The translations under genes were made by a program, and so were the position numbers. Under the pieces are notes generated by a model, which was not told the origin of the DNA, ran no database searches, and was given only the letters and a program-made list of their open reading frames with translations. This document shows positions 53,123-62,053 of a DNA stretch of 64,000 nt, piece by piece. The stretch spans positions 124,001 through 188,000 of the forward strand of contig NC_019815.1 of NCBI RefSeq assembly GCF_000319225.1, read 5' to 3'. Positions within the stretch are counted from its first letter, which is position 1; each line of letters begins with the position of its first letter. Source of the stretch: Candidatus Kinetoplastibacterium crithidii (ex Angomonas deanei ATCC 30255). GTDB taxonomy: Bacteria > Pseudomonadota > Gammaproteobacteria > Burkholderiales > Burkholderiaceae_B.

Positions 53123-54352
53123 TTGAAACGACGTGTTGTTATTACTGGTCTTGGTATAGTTTCTCCAGTAGGAAACAATTTAGAAACAGCTTGGAAAAAT
53201 ATTATTAGCGGTGTTTCCGGAGTTGGTAAGATAACTAGATTTGATTCTTCTGAAATGCCTTGTCAGATAGCCGCTGAAGTATCTAATTTTGATATTGGAC
53301 AATATATTTCTTTAAAAGAGTCCCGTCATATGGATACTTTTATTCATTATGGCTTTGCTGCAGCTAATCAGGCTTGGAACGATAGTGGGTTGGTAGTTAA
53401 CGATGCAAATGCAGATAGGATAGGAGTTTTAATCGGTTCAGGCATAGGTGGGTTACAAAGAATTGAAGAAACTCAGAAAGAAGTTTTAAAAAAAGGTATA
53501 AAAAGAATATCCCCTTATTTTGTTCCTGCTTCTTTAATTAATCTAATTTCTGGGCAGGTTTCTATTGAATATGGATTTAAAGGTCCTAGTTATGCTGTGG
53601 TTTCTGCTTGTACTACAGGTTTGCATTCTATAGGCAGTGCTGCCAGAATAATTAGTTACGGTGATGCGGATGTTATGTTAGCAGGTGGCGCTGAATCCAC
53701 AGTTTCTCCATTGGGTATAGGAGGTTTTTCTGCTATGAGAGCTTTATCCACTCGTAATAATTCTCCGGAAACAGCTTCGCGTCCATGGGATATAGATAGA
53801 GATGGATTTGTGCTCGGAGAAGGGGCTGGTGTTCTTATATTAGAAGAATATGAGCATGCTAAGAAGAGAGATGCTCGTATATATGGGGAATTGATTGGTT
53901 ATGGAATGAGTTCTGATGCTTTTCATATTACCTCGCCAGATAAATATGGTCCAAGCAAAGGTATTCAGAATGCGTTAAAAGATGCTTCTTTGAACTTTGA
54001 TTCTATTAATTATGTTAATGCTCATGGAACATCCACTGTTTTAGGCGATAAAAATGAAACTGAAGCTTTAAAACATGTATTTGGTTCGCATGCTAAAAAA
54101 CTGGTAGTTAATTCCACCAAATCTATGACAGGTCATTTATTGGGAGCTGCTGGTGGAGTTGAAGCTGTTTTTACAACCATGGCATTATATAATGGTATAT
54201 CTCCTCCTACTATAAATATCTTTAATCAAGATCCATCTTGTGATCTAGATTACTGCGCTAATGAAGCAAGGGATTTAGATATTAATTTTGCTATTTCTAA
54301 TTCTTTTGGATTCGGTGGGACTAATGGAACAATAATTATTTCTAAAGTATAG
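53123..54352 (+). CDS. fabF: 3-oxoacyl-[ACP] synthase II
   Basis: 409 residues from the TTG at 53123, which lies six bases after AAGGAG (53111-53116). With that start the nucleophile is C163 (SACTTG), its number in E. coli FabF, which supports the choice over 53090. The two histidines are in NAHGTSTVLGD and KSMTGHLLGAAGG. It elongates acyl-ACPs. It closes the fatty-acid cluster. Confidence 0.97.
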   Translation: MKRRVVITGLGIVSPVGNNLETAWKNIISGVSGVGKITRFDSSEMPCQIAAEVSNFDIGQYISLKESRHMDTFIHYGFAAANQAWNDSGLVVNDANADRIGVLIGSGIGGLQRIEETQKEVLKKGIKRISPYFVPASLINLISGQVSIEYGFKGPSYAVVSACTTGLHSIGSAARIISYGDADVMLAGGAESTVSPLGIGGFSAMRALSTRNNSPETASRPWDIDRDGFVLGEGAGVLILEEYEHAKKRDARIYGELIGYGMSSDAFHITSPDKYGPSKGIQNALKDASLNFDSINYVNAHGTSTVLGDKNETEALKHVFGSHAKKLVVNSTKSMTGHLLGAAGGVEAVFTTMALYNGISPPTINIFNQDPSCDLDYCANEARDLDINFAISNSFGFGGTNGTIIISKV

Positions 54353-54429
54353 TTATGACTATTAGCTGCATCATTTAATCTTATGTTTTACAGGTTTTTA
54401 ATAACAATTTATTCTCTTGGAGATTTTTT

Positions 54430-55866
54430 GTGAAGAGTATAATTTTATTTCGTAAGAGAATATCTTTTTGTTTTATTATTGTACTGTTATATTTATCGTG
54501 TATAAATAATATTTTTGCAGTAGATGATAATAATAATGGAAATTCAAATTTAGTATCTTTGCCTGATTTCACTCAAATCATAGAAAAATTAGACTCTTCT
54601 GTAGTTAATATCCGTACAATGACTAATATTAGTGAATTTTTCCATGGTAATAACGATCCATATGAAGTATTTAGGTGGTTTTTTGGTCCAAATATGCCTT
54701 CTTTGCCTCATGGTAATAATCAACAGCCTTTAGATGAAAAAACTCCTAAAGGTTTAGGCTCTGGATTTTTTATTTCTAACGATGGCTATATTTTAACTAA
54801 TAACCATGTTACATCAGATGCTAGTGAAATCCTTGTTACTTTAGCAGACGGTAGAGAGTTTATTGCAAATTTGGTAGGGGCAGATGACAGAACAGATATT
54901 GCATTGCTTAAAATTGACGTAAAAAATGTAAATCCTATTCCAATAGGTGATGTTACTAAAGTAAAAAAAGGCCAATGGGTATTAGCTATAGGATCGCCAT
55001 TTGGTCTTGATTCTACAGTTACTGCAGGCATTGTGAGTGCAATAGGTCGTGATACAGGTGAGTATTTACCTTTTATACAAACTGATGTTGCAGTTAATCC
55101 TGGAAATTCCGGTGGTCCTTTATTAAATTTGAAAGGAGAAGTGATTGGAATTAATTCACAGATAGTATCTAGAAGTGGTGGGTTTATGGGTATTTCTTTA
55201 TCTATACCTATAGATGAAGCAATGAGAGTTGTCCAACATTTAAGAGTTTCAGGTAAAGTTATAAGAGGCCGTATTGGAGTTCAGATATCTGAAGTTAGTA
55301 GGCAAGTTGCAGATGGTTTGGGTTTAACTAAAGCTCATGGAGCGTTAGTTACTAATGTTGAAATTTCAGGTCCAGCAGATAAAGCTGGTATTCAAGCTGG
55401 TGACGTAGTATTAAAATTTGACAATGAAGAAATAAAAAAATGGTCTGATTTACCACGGATTGTAGGTCAAACAAAACCTGGAAAAATTTCTGAAATTGAA
55501 ATTTTAAGAAGAGGAAAAAAACTTAATATAAAAGTAAAAATTGGTGAAATTTCCAATGATTCAACCCCTTTAAGTCTTAAATATGCGAAAGTTAATAATA
55601 AAATTGGATTAGAAGTTGTAGATCTTTCGCAAGAAATGAAGGATAGTTTACGTATATCCGGTGGAGTATTAGTAAAAAGTGTGAGTGGCCCATCATTAAA
55701 AGCAGGATTAAAAGTTAATGATATTTTAATAGCTATCAATGATGAAAATATAAAAGATGTTAGTCATTTTACTAATATTCTTAATAAAACTAATAAAAAA
55801 ACTTTCTTGTTATTAGTTCGTCGAGGTGATCAGACCCATTGGATGCCAATCAAGCTGTCTGATTAG
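54430..55866 (+). CDS. degP: Periplasmic serine protease, Do/DegP (MucD) family
   Basis: 478 residues; starts with GTG at 54430 after GGAGA (54419-54423). An N-terminal signal peptide (basic RKR, hydrophobic FCFIIVLLYL, cleavage near residue 30) leads to a trypsin-like domain with H126 (NNHVTSD), D156 (DRTDIALL) and S227 (NPGNSGGPL), then two PDZ domains (about 270-360 and 385-470). It degrades or holds misfolded envelope proteins. In relatives rpoE, rseA and rseB lie between fabF and this gene; here only 77 bases remain. Confidence 0.95.
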   Translation: MKSIILFRKRISFCFIIVLLYLSCINNIFAVDDNNNGNSNLVSLPDFTQIIEKLDSSVVNIRTMTNISEFFHGNNDPYEVFRWFFGPNMPSLPHGNNQQPLDEKTPKGLGSGFFISNDGYILTNNHVTSDASEILVTLADGREFIANLVGADDRTDIALLKIDVKNVNPIPIGDVTKVKKGQWVLAIGSPFGLDSTVTAGIVSAIGRDTGEYLPFIQTDVAVNPGNSGGPLLNLKGEVIGINSQIVSRSGGFMGISLSIPIDEAMRVVQHLRVSGKVIRGRIGVQISEVSRQVADGLGLTKAHGALVTNVEISGPADKAGIQAGDVVLKFDNEEIKKWSDLPRIVGQTKPGKISEIEILRRGKKLNIKVKIGEISNDSTPLSLKYAKVNNKIGLEVVDLSQEMKDSLRISGGVLVKSVSGPSLKAGLKVNDILIAINDENIKDVSHFTNILNKTNKKTFLLLVRRGDQTHWMPIKLSD

Positions 55867-55911
55867 TTGTTATATACGTGACTTTATTAATTTTTTAATA
55901 GTTTTTTTAAA

Positions 55912-57705
55912 ATGAATTTTATACGCAATTTTTCTATTATAGCTCATATAGACCATGGTAAATCAACTCTAGCAGATCGCTTAATAGAGAAATGTGGGGC
56001 TCTTGTAGATCGTGAAATGTCTAATCAGGTTCTTGATTCTATGGATATAGAAAAAGAGCGTGGTATTACAATTAAAGCTCAAACAGTTGCTCTCAATTAT
56101 AAATCACTAGATGGTATTTTATATAAATTTAATATGATTGATACTCCTGGACATGTTGATTTTTCTTATGAAGTAAGTAGATCATTGTCAGCCTGTGAAG
56201 GAGCCTTATTAGTTGTAGATGCATCTCAGGGAGTAGAGGCTCAAACTGTAGCTAATTGTTATACTGCAATTGACTTAGGTGTGGAAGTTTTGCCTGTTTT
56301 AAATAAAATAGATTTGCCACAAGCAAATCCAGAAAATGCAATTCAAGAAATAGAAGATTTTATTGGATTAGATTCAAGCAATGTTGTTTTAGCTAGTGCC
56401 AAAAATGGTGTTGGCATAGAAGAAATTTTAGAGTTAATCGTTGCAAAAGTTCCTGCACCAGTAGGTGATATATCTAAACCTTTGCAAGCTTTGATTATTG
56501 ACTCTTGGTTTGATAGTTATACAGGAGTAGTTGTTTTAGTAAGAATAGTTAATGGAGTGCTGAAGCCAAAAGATAAAATCTTGTTTATGTCAAACAAAAT
56601 TAGTCATATGTGTGAACAAGTAGGAGTCTTTACTCCTAAATCAGAGTATAGAGAGTCTTTATCTGCAGGTGAAGTTGGTTTTGTTGTTGCCGGTATAAAA
56701 GATCTAAAACATGCTCAAGTAGGTGACACTATTACTTCGTTTGATAATCAGGCTACCAATTCTTTGCCAGGATTTAAAATTGCCCAACCACAAGTATTTG
56801 CAGGTTTATATCCAGTTGAAAGTTCTGAATATGAGTTTTTGCGTATTTCTTTAGAAAAATTAAAGTTGAATGATGCTTCTTTAGTTTTTGAGCCAGAAGT
56901 ATCACAGGCCTTAGGATTTGGATTCAGGTGTGGTTTCTTAGGGCTCTTGCATATGGAAATAGTGCAAGAAAGATTAGAAAGAGAATTTAGTATGAATATC
57001 ATTACTACAGCTCCTTCTGTAATATATGAAGTTCAAAGAAAGGATGGTAGTATAGAGTCGATAGATAGTCCATCCAAAATTCCAGTGCTAAATTCAATTA
57101 GTGAAATTCGTGAACCTATTGTTAAAGTTAGCTTATTTTTGCCTCAAGACTATGTTGGTGCTGTAATGACTCTTTGTAATATGAAAAGAGGTGTTCAGAT
57201 TGATATGTCTTATCATGGTCGTCAAGTTAATTTGATTTATGAAATACCTCTTGCAGAAATAGTTTTAGATTTTTTTGATCGCCTAAAGTCTATTTCTCGC
57301 GGTTATGCCTCTATGGATTATGAGTTATTGGATTATAGAGCAGCTGATGTTGTTAAGGTTGATATCATTATTAATGGAGATTATATAGATGCATTATCAA
57401 TGATAGTTCATAGATCTGTTGCAAGGTATAGAGCAAGAGAAATTGTTTCGAAAATGAGAGAAATTATTCCAAGACAAATGTATGATGTTGCTATACAAGC
57501 TGCAATAGGATCAGAGATTATTGCTCGTGAAAACGTAAAAGCTTTAAGAAAAAATGTTTTAGCTAAATGTTATGGTGGTGACATTAGTCGCAAGAAAAAA
57601 TTATTAGAAAAACAAAAAACAGGTAAAAAAAGGATGAAAAACATTGGAAGTATAGAAATTCCACAGGAAGCTTTCTTGGCTATTCTAAAAGTAGAAGATA
57701 GATAA
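55912..57705 (+). CDS. lepA: Elongation factor 4
   Basis: 597-residue translational GTPase. G1 AHIDHGKST (11-19), [14 protein letters not shown], and the LepA-specific C-terminal domain ([20 protein letters not shown]) are complete. It acts in ribosome back-translocation or 30S maturation. It heads a lepA-lepB-rnc-era-recO run with gaps of one to seven bases. Confidence 0.98.
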   Translation: MNFIRNFSIIAHIDHGKSTLADRLIEKCGALVDREMSNQVLDSMDIEKERGITIKAQTVALNYKSLDGILYKFNMIDTPGHVDFSYEVSRSLSACEGALLVVDASQGVEAQTVANCYTAIDLGVEVLPVLNKIDLPQANPENAIQEIEDFIGLDSSNVVLASAKNGVGIEEILELIVAKVPAPVGDISKPLQALIIDSWFDSYTGVVVLVRIVNGVLKPKDKILFMSNKISHMCEQVGVFTPKSEYRESLSAGEVGFVVAGIKDLKHAQVGDTITSFDNQATNSLPGFKIAQPQVFAGLYPVESSEYEFLRISLEKLKLNDASLVFEPEVSQALGFGFRCGFLGLLHMEIVQERLEREFSMNIITTAPSVIYEVQRKDGSIESIDSPSKIPVLNSISEIREPIVKVSLFLPQDYVGAVMTLCNMKRGVQIDMSYHGRQVNLIYEIPLAEIVLDFFDRLKSISRGYASMDYELLDYRAADVVKVDIIINGDYIDALSMIVHRSVARYRAREIVSKMREIIPRQMYDVAIQAAIGSEIIARENVKALRKNVLAKCYGGDISRKKKLLEKQKTGKKRMKNIGSIEIPQEAFLAILKVEDR

Positions 57706-57710
57706 TACAA

Positions 57711-58538
57711 ATGAGTCGTTATTTTTCTATTATTTTATTTTTTTTGTTAGTATTGACAGGTTTTATTTATTTGTTAGATATTTTTATTTTTAGTGCTAAA
57801 CGTAAAAAAATAAATGATTCATTGAGTATTGTTGATGGAGTTTGTAAAAAAACACCATTATGGATAGAATTTTCTATTGCTCTTTTCCCAATAATTCTAA
57901 TTGTTTTTTTATTAAGATCATTTTGTTTGGAGCCTTTCAGAATACCATCTGGATCCATGTTGCCAACGTTAAGATCTGGTGATTTTATATTTGTTAATAA
58001 ATTTATATATGGAATTAAGATACCTATTATAGATTATAAGATAGTATCTGTTTTTGATCCTTCTAGAGGGGATATAATTGTATTTCGTGACCCTTGGTTA
58101 CATAAATTAGATTATATAAAACGTGTTGTTGGTGTTCCTGGTGATAAGATTGATTATCATAATAAAAAATTGACTATTAATGATAAAGAAATTGTAAGTT
58201 TGATGGAAGCTTCTTATTGTGATCAAGGCACTAATTTATTGATTAGTACATATAAAGAATTTATAAGTGAAAAATATCACTATATTGCGTTACAAGATAA
58301 TGTTTTTAATTTGTTAAAACCTTCTTGGTATTACCCATATTATCATAATTGCAATTATGATAATAATGGATTAACCTGTGTTGTTCCTGCTGGTCATTAT
58401 TTTGTTATGGGTGATAATAGAGACAATAGTTTTGATAGTCGTTATTGGGGATTTGTTCCAGAAGAAAATATAGTTGGCAAGGCATTTTTCATATGGATGA
58501 ATTTCAAGAATATTACCAGAATAGGTCTTTTAAAATAG
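57711..58538 (+). CDS. lepB: Signal peptidase I
   Basis: 275 residues. Two N-terminal membrane segments (about 5-28 and 50-70) precede the catalytic part: S82 in RIPSGSMLPT, K137 in DYIKRVVG, and MGDNRDNSFDSRYWG. It cleaves signal peptides such as those of the porin, DegP and the parvulin in this window. Confidence 0.97.
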   Translation: MSRYFSIILFFLLVLTGFIYLLDIFIFSAKRKKINDSLSIVDGVCKKTPLWIEFSIALFPIILIVFLLRSFCLEPFRIPSGSMLPTLRSGDFIFVNKFIYGIKIPIIDYKIVSVFDPSRGDIIVFRDPWLHKLDYIKRVVGVPGDKIDYHNKKLTINDKEIVSLMEASYCDQGTNLLISTYKEFISEKYHYIALQDNVFNLLKPSWYYPYYHNCNYDNNGLTCVVPAGHYFVMGDNRDNSFDSRYWGFVPEENIVGKAFFIWMNFKNITRIGLLK

Positions 58539-58539
58539 C

Positions 58540-59244
58540 ATGACATTATCTAATTTAGAAAAGAGCCTCCGATATTATTTCAATGATATATCTTTATTAG
58601 AGTTAGCATTAACACATCGTAGTTATAGTTCTAATCATAATGAAAGACTAGAATTTCTTGGTGATTCAATATTAAATGCTTCAATAACTATTATATTATT
58701 TAATAAATTTATTGATATAGATGAGGGAGTTTTGTCGAGATTAAGAGCTAGTTTAGTTCAACAAAATTCTTTGATAAAAATTGCTAATAAATTAAATATA
58801 TCTAATTATATAAAGTTGGGAGATGGAGAAATAAAAAGTGGGGGCTCTAGGCGTCCATCTATATTAGCAGACTCTATAGAAGCGATATTCGGAGCTATTT
58901 TTCAGGATTCAGGATTTGATATATGCAAAAATATTATAGAGCATCAATATCTTGATTTTATAGAAAACTTAGATTTAAGTAATATGGGTAAAGACGCTAA
59001 AAGTTTACTACAAGAATTGTTGCAATCTAAACATATATCATTGCCTTCTTATATAATTGTGAATACTGATGGGTTAGCCCATAATCAAATATTTGAGATA
59101 GATTGTATTATCTCAGATTTAAACATTAGAACAAAATCATTTGGTGATACTAGACGTTCAGCAGAACAATTAGCAGCTAAAATGGCACTAGATATGGTTA
59201 TGAAATCAAATCTTTTTTGTTCAAAAAATAAGAAAAATTATTAG
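58540..59244 (+). CDS. rnc: Ribonuclease III
   Basis: 234 residues. The nuclease signature ERLEFLGDSILNASI (35-49) and the acidic residue in ADSIEAIFGAIF are present, followed by a double-stranded RNA-binding domain (DAKSLLQELLQSKHISLPSY, 20 residues; AEQLAAKMAL). One base separates it from lepB. Confidence 0.97.
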   Translation: MTLSNLEKSLRYYFNDISLLELALTHRSYSSNHNERLEFLGDSILNASITIILFNKFIDIDEGVLSRLRASLVQQNSLIKIANKLNISNYIKLGDGEIKSGGSRRPSILADSIEAIFGAIFQDSGFDICKNIIEHQYLDFIENLDLSNMGKDAKSLLQELLQSKHISLPSYIIVNTDGLAHNQIFEIDCIISDLNIRTKSFGDTRRSAEQLAAKMALDMVMKSNLFCSKNKKNY

Positions 59245-59251
59245 TTAAAAA

Positions 59252-60148
59252 ATGAACAATGAATTAAATAGTTACCGTGCAGGATTTATAGGTATAATTG
59301 GCCGTCCAAATGTTGGAAAGTCAACTCTAAACAATGCTTTGTTAGGACATAAGCTTTCTATAGTTTCTAAAAAAGCGCAAACTACTAGACACAGAATAAA
59401 AGGAGTTCTGACTAGAAAAGATGCACAATTTATATTTGTAGATACACCAGGCTTCCAATTAAAATATTTAAATCCTTTAAATAGGATGATGAATAGAATA
59501 GTATCACAAGAACTATTAGAAGTAGATCTTATTATCCATGTTATTGATTCTGCTAGGTGGTTAGAAGAAGATAGTAGGTTGTTAGAGATAATACCTAGAT
59601 CGAAAAAAGTGATTCTTATACTTAATAAAATTGATTTGCTTAAAGATAAGAGTGAATTACTACCATTTATATCAAAATTAACAAATATTTACCCTTATGA
59701 TAGCATAGTTCCTGTTAGTGCTTTAAAAAAACATAATATAGATGCCTTATTAAATGAAATAGCATCTCATTTGCCATTACAAAGAAAAATATTTGATGAT
59801 GATTATCTAACGGATAGATCTACTTCATTTTTTATTTCTGAATTTTTAAGAGAGAAAATATTTAGATTTGTAGGAAATGAAGTTCCGTATGAGTGTACAA
59901 CTTTAGTAGAAAAATGGGAAGAAAAGCTTAATATTTTACATTTAAGTGTATGTGTAATAGTCGGTAGTAGCAATCATAGAGCTATTTTGATTGGTCATCG
60001 TGGTGAAAATTTAAAACGTATTGCAATTGCCGCAAGATTAGACATTGAAAAATTTTTAGAAAAAAAAGTTTATTTGAATGTATATATAAAAGTGAAGAAA
60101 AAATGGTTAAATGATAAGAATTCTTTAATAAGTTTTGGTTATGAATAA
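59252..60148 (+). CDS. era: GTPase Era
   Basis: 298 residues; GTPase for 16S rRNA maturation. G1 GRPNVGKS (17-24), DTPGF, NKID and the C-terminal KH domain (GHRGENLKRIAIAAR) are intact. Its stop (60146-60148) is in the same frame as the recO reading frame, which continues open right after it. Confidence 0.97.
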   Translation: MNNELNSYRAGFIGIIGRPNVGKSTLNNALLGHKLSIVSKKAQTTRHRIKGVLTRKDAQFIFVDTPGFQLKYLNPLNRMMNRIVSQELLEVDLIIHVIDSARWLEEDSRLLEIIPRSKKVILILNKIDLLKDKSELLPFISKLTNIYPYDSIVPVSALKKHNIDALLNEIASHLPLQRKIFDDDYLTDRSTSFFISEFLREKIFRFVGNEVPYECTTLVEKWEEKLNILHLSVCVIVGSSNHRAILIGHRGENLKRIAIAARLDIEKFLEKKVYLNVYIKVKKKWLNDKNSLISFGYE

Positions 60149-60745
60149 AAAAACCCACGTATAAAGGAAGATATTGGTTATATATTACATAGTATTTCTT
60201 GGAAGGAAACATCTTTAATAATTAAGGTTTTTTCTCGCGAATATGGTTGTATAAATATGGTAGCTAAGGGGGCTAAAAGGCCTTATTCTCAACTTAGACC
60301 AGTTTTATCTAAGTTTACTCCATTATTATTAAGATGGACTGGAAAATCTGAAGTCAAAACTTTGGTAAAAGCTGAATTAAATGGAATAATTTCTTTGCCT
60401 GGGAATTTTTTAATATTTGCATGGTATTTAAATGAGTTAATTCTATCTTTTTTGCCAAAAGAAGATTCTCATCCTATTTTATTTGATGCATATAATGATG
60501 CATTATTAAAATTTTGTGATAATCACGAAAAAAATAGTAGTTATATTTCTAGTATATTAAGACGTTTTGAGTGGGTTTTACTTAAGGAAACTGGTTATGG
60601 TTTTGATCAAGAAGAACCTGATTTTGGTAATGTCTTAGAAAATTCTCTTGTTTATCAAACTATATCTGACCGTATAGAAACTTATTTATATGGAAGAACT
60701 TTATATAGTAGAAAAATCTTAAAAGATCTAAAGTGTTTTATTTAA
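60141..60745 (+). CDS. recO: DNA repair protein RecO, start out of frame at a seven-A run
   Basis: RecO helps load RecA at gaps. The reading frame is open from 60149 and its N-terminal codons still encode the OB-fold start (GYILHSISWKETSLIIKVFS, then REYGCINMVAKGAKRPYS), yet there is no ATG, GTG or TTG before the ATG at 60257, which would cut about 38 conserved residues. An ATG at 60141, overlapping the end of era, is one base out of frame: it reads MNKKTHV and stops at 60162-60164. One extra A in the run 60147-60153, or a -1 slip there, gives MNKKNPRIKEDIGY and the full protein of about 201 residues. The chain is also short inside, before the C-terminal GRTLYSRKILKDL. Functional, slippage-dependent or decaying: undecided. 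Confidence 0.75.
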
Positions 60746-60750
60746 AATAA

Positions 60751-60788
60751 AGCCCACTATTATTTTAAATAAAAATTATTTGTGGGCT
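60751..60788. terminator. Possible bidirectional terminator between recO and yccA-like gene
   Basis: AGCCCAC (60751-60757) pairs with GTGGGCT (60782-60788); the AT-rich interior can pair further. It lies between the two convergent stops. Confidence 0.5.
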
Positions 60789-60798
60789 ATTACTTATT

Positions 60799-61509
60799 TT
60801 ATTCTTTATTATTATTGAAAAAACCTATTATAACTAATAAGTTACTGAATACATTATATATATCCAAATACAGAGCTAATGTTGCGGATATATAATTTGT
60901 TTCTCCATTATTTATAATTCTGTGTATATCAATAAGCATAAAAGAAGAAAAAACTATCATTGAGAGCATACATATTGTTAATGTCATAGCACTCATCTGT
61001 AGAAAAATATTTGCAATTATAGATAATAGTAATACTACTGCACCTATAGTCATAAATCTTTCTAAACTAGATAAATCTCTTTTCACAGTATGTGCAATAA
61101 AATTCATAAAGCAGAAAATTGTAGCAGTTCCACCAAATGCCATTGTTACTATTTTCGAGCCATTATGCATTCCTATTACTATTCCTAATAGCCTTGAAAG
61201 CATTATGCCCATAAAAAAAGTAAACAATAGTAAAAATAATATACCAGTAGAATTATTTTTATTTTTCTCTATGCACGACATTAGAAAAAAAGAACCTATA
61301 AAAAATATCAAAGTAGATAATCCTGGATTAGATAACATTCCATAATTTATGCCAGAAAGTATTCCGAACATAGACCCTAGAACAGTGGGTATCAGAGATA
61401 TAGCTAGTAGCAAATAAGTATTTTTCAATACCTTATTATGTTTTAATATATTGTTCTTTGTAGCTATGCTACTGTTATTATCAAATTTAGAGTATTGATA
61501 ATTATTCAT
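60799..61509 (-). CDS. Bax inhibitor-1 / YccA family membrane protein
   Basis: 236 residues from the ATG at 61509, chosen because AGGAG (plus-strand 61516-61520) lies six bases upstream; a TTG at 61515 touches that site. Seven hydrophobic segments follow a polar N-terminus of about 30 residues. The late LYLDIYNVFSNLLVIIGF is typical of BI-1 family proteins. In E. coli YccA modulates FtsH; the role here is not shown. Confidence 0.9.
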   Translation of the reverse strand: MNNYQYSKFDNNSSIATKNNILKHNKVLKNTYLLLAISLIPTVLGSMFGILSGINYGMLSNPGLSTLIFFIGSFFLMSCIEKNKNNSTGILFLLLFTFFMGIMLSRLLGIVIGMHNGSKIVTMAFGGTATIFCFMNFIAHTVKRDLSSLERFMTIGAVVLLLSIIANIFLQMSAMTLTICMLSMIVFSSFMLIDIHRIINNGETNYISATLALYLDIYNVFSNLLVIIGFFNNNKE

Positions 61510-61606
61510 ATGCAACTCCTAATTGGTAGTAGTCATTTATTTGTAGAATTTTTTTAAATTGTAACGTTATTGTTCTAATTGAATCTATTTATTATTTTAA
61601 TTTATT

Positions 61607-62053
61607 TTAAGTAGAAATCTTAAAAGGTTTTCCCTTTACAATATGGCCATTCTGTTTATAGAATTTCCACTTAAGTCGTGCTTTTGCACGATCATTTTCA
61701 TCTTCTGATACTATTTCTATAAGATGATCAAATTGATTATAGTGTTGTGGATAATTGTTAGATAAATTCACTATATATGATAAATAATTTTTGTTAGTTT
61801 TGTCAATATATTTTAATTCAAATAAATCTTTAGTAGTAATGGTTACTCTCGTATTATTTTTATTACAATCATTACTTATTGAATGTGGTATAAAAGATAT
61901 ATCATCAAAAGACCATAGTAACTTATCTATTTTATGTGCAGTTTCTTTGTCTTCACAAAATACTATAACACTACTTGTCATATAAATTTCTTTAATTATA
62001 TGACAAGTAGATAATAATTTATTTTTAATATCAAATACAAAATCAATTTGCAT
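61607..62053 (-). CDS. holC: DNA polymerase III chi subunit
   Basis: 148 residues. MQIDFVFDIKNKLLSTCHII, VIVFCEDKETAHKIDKLLWSF (VFCEDKETAHKIDKLLWSF) and FIPH match HolC, and the C-terminal RAKARLKWKFYKQNGH is conserved. Chi links the clamp loader to single-stranded DNA-binding protein. Its start overlaps the end of pepA by 11 bases, the usual pepA-holC arrangement. Confidence 0.92.
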   Translation of the reverse strand: MQIDFVFDIKNKLLSTCHIIKEIYMTSSVIVFCEDKETAHKIDKLLWSFDDISFIPHSISNDCNKNNTRVTITTKDLFELKYIDKTNKNYLSYIVNLSNNYPQHYNQFDHLIEIVSEDENDRAKARLKWKFYKQNGHIVKGKPFKIST

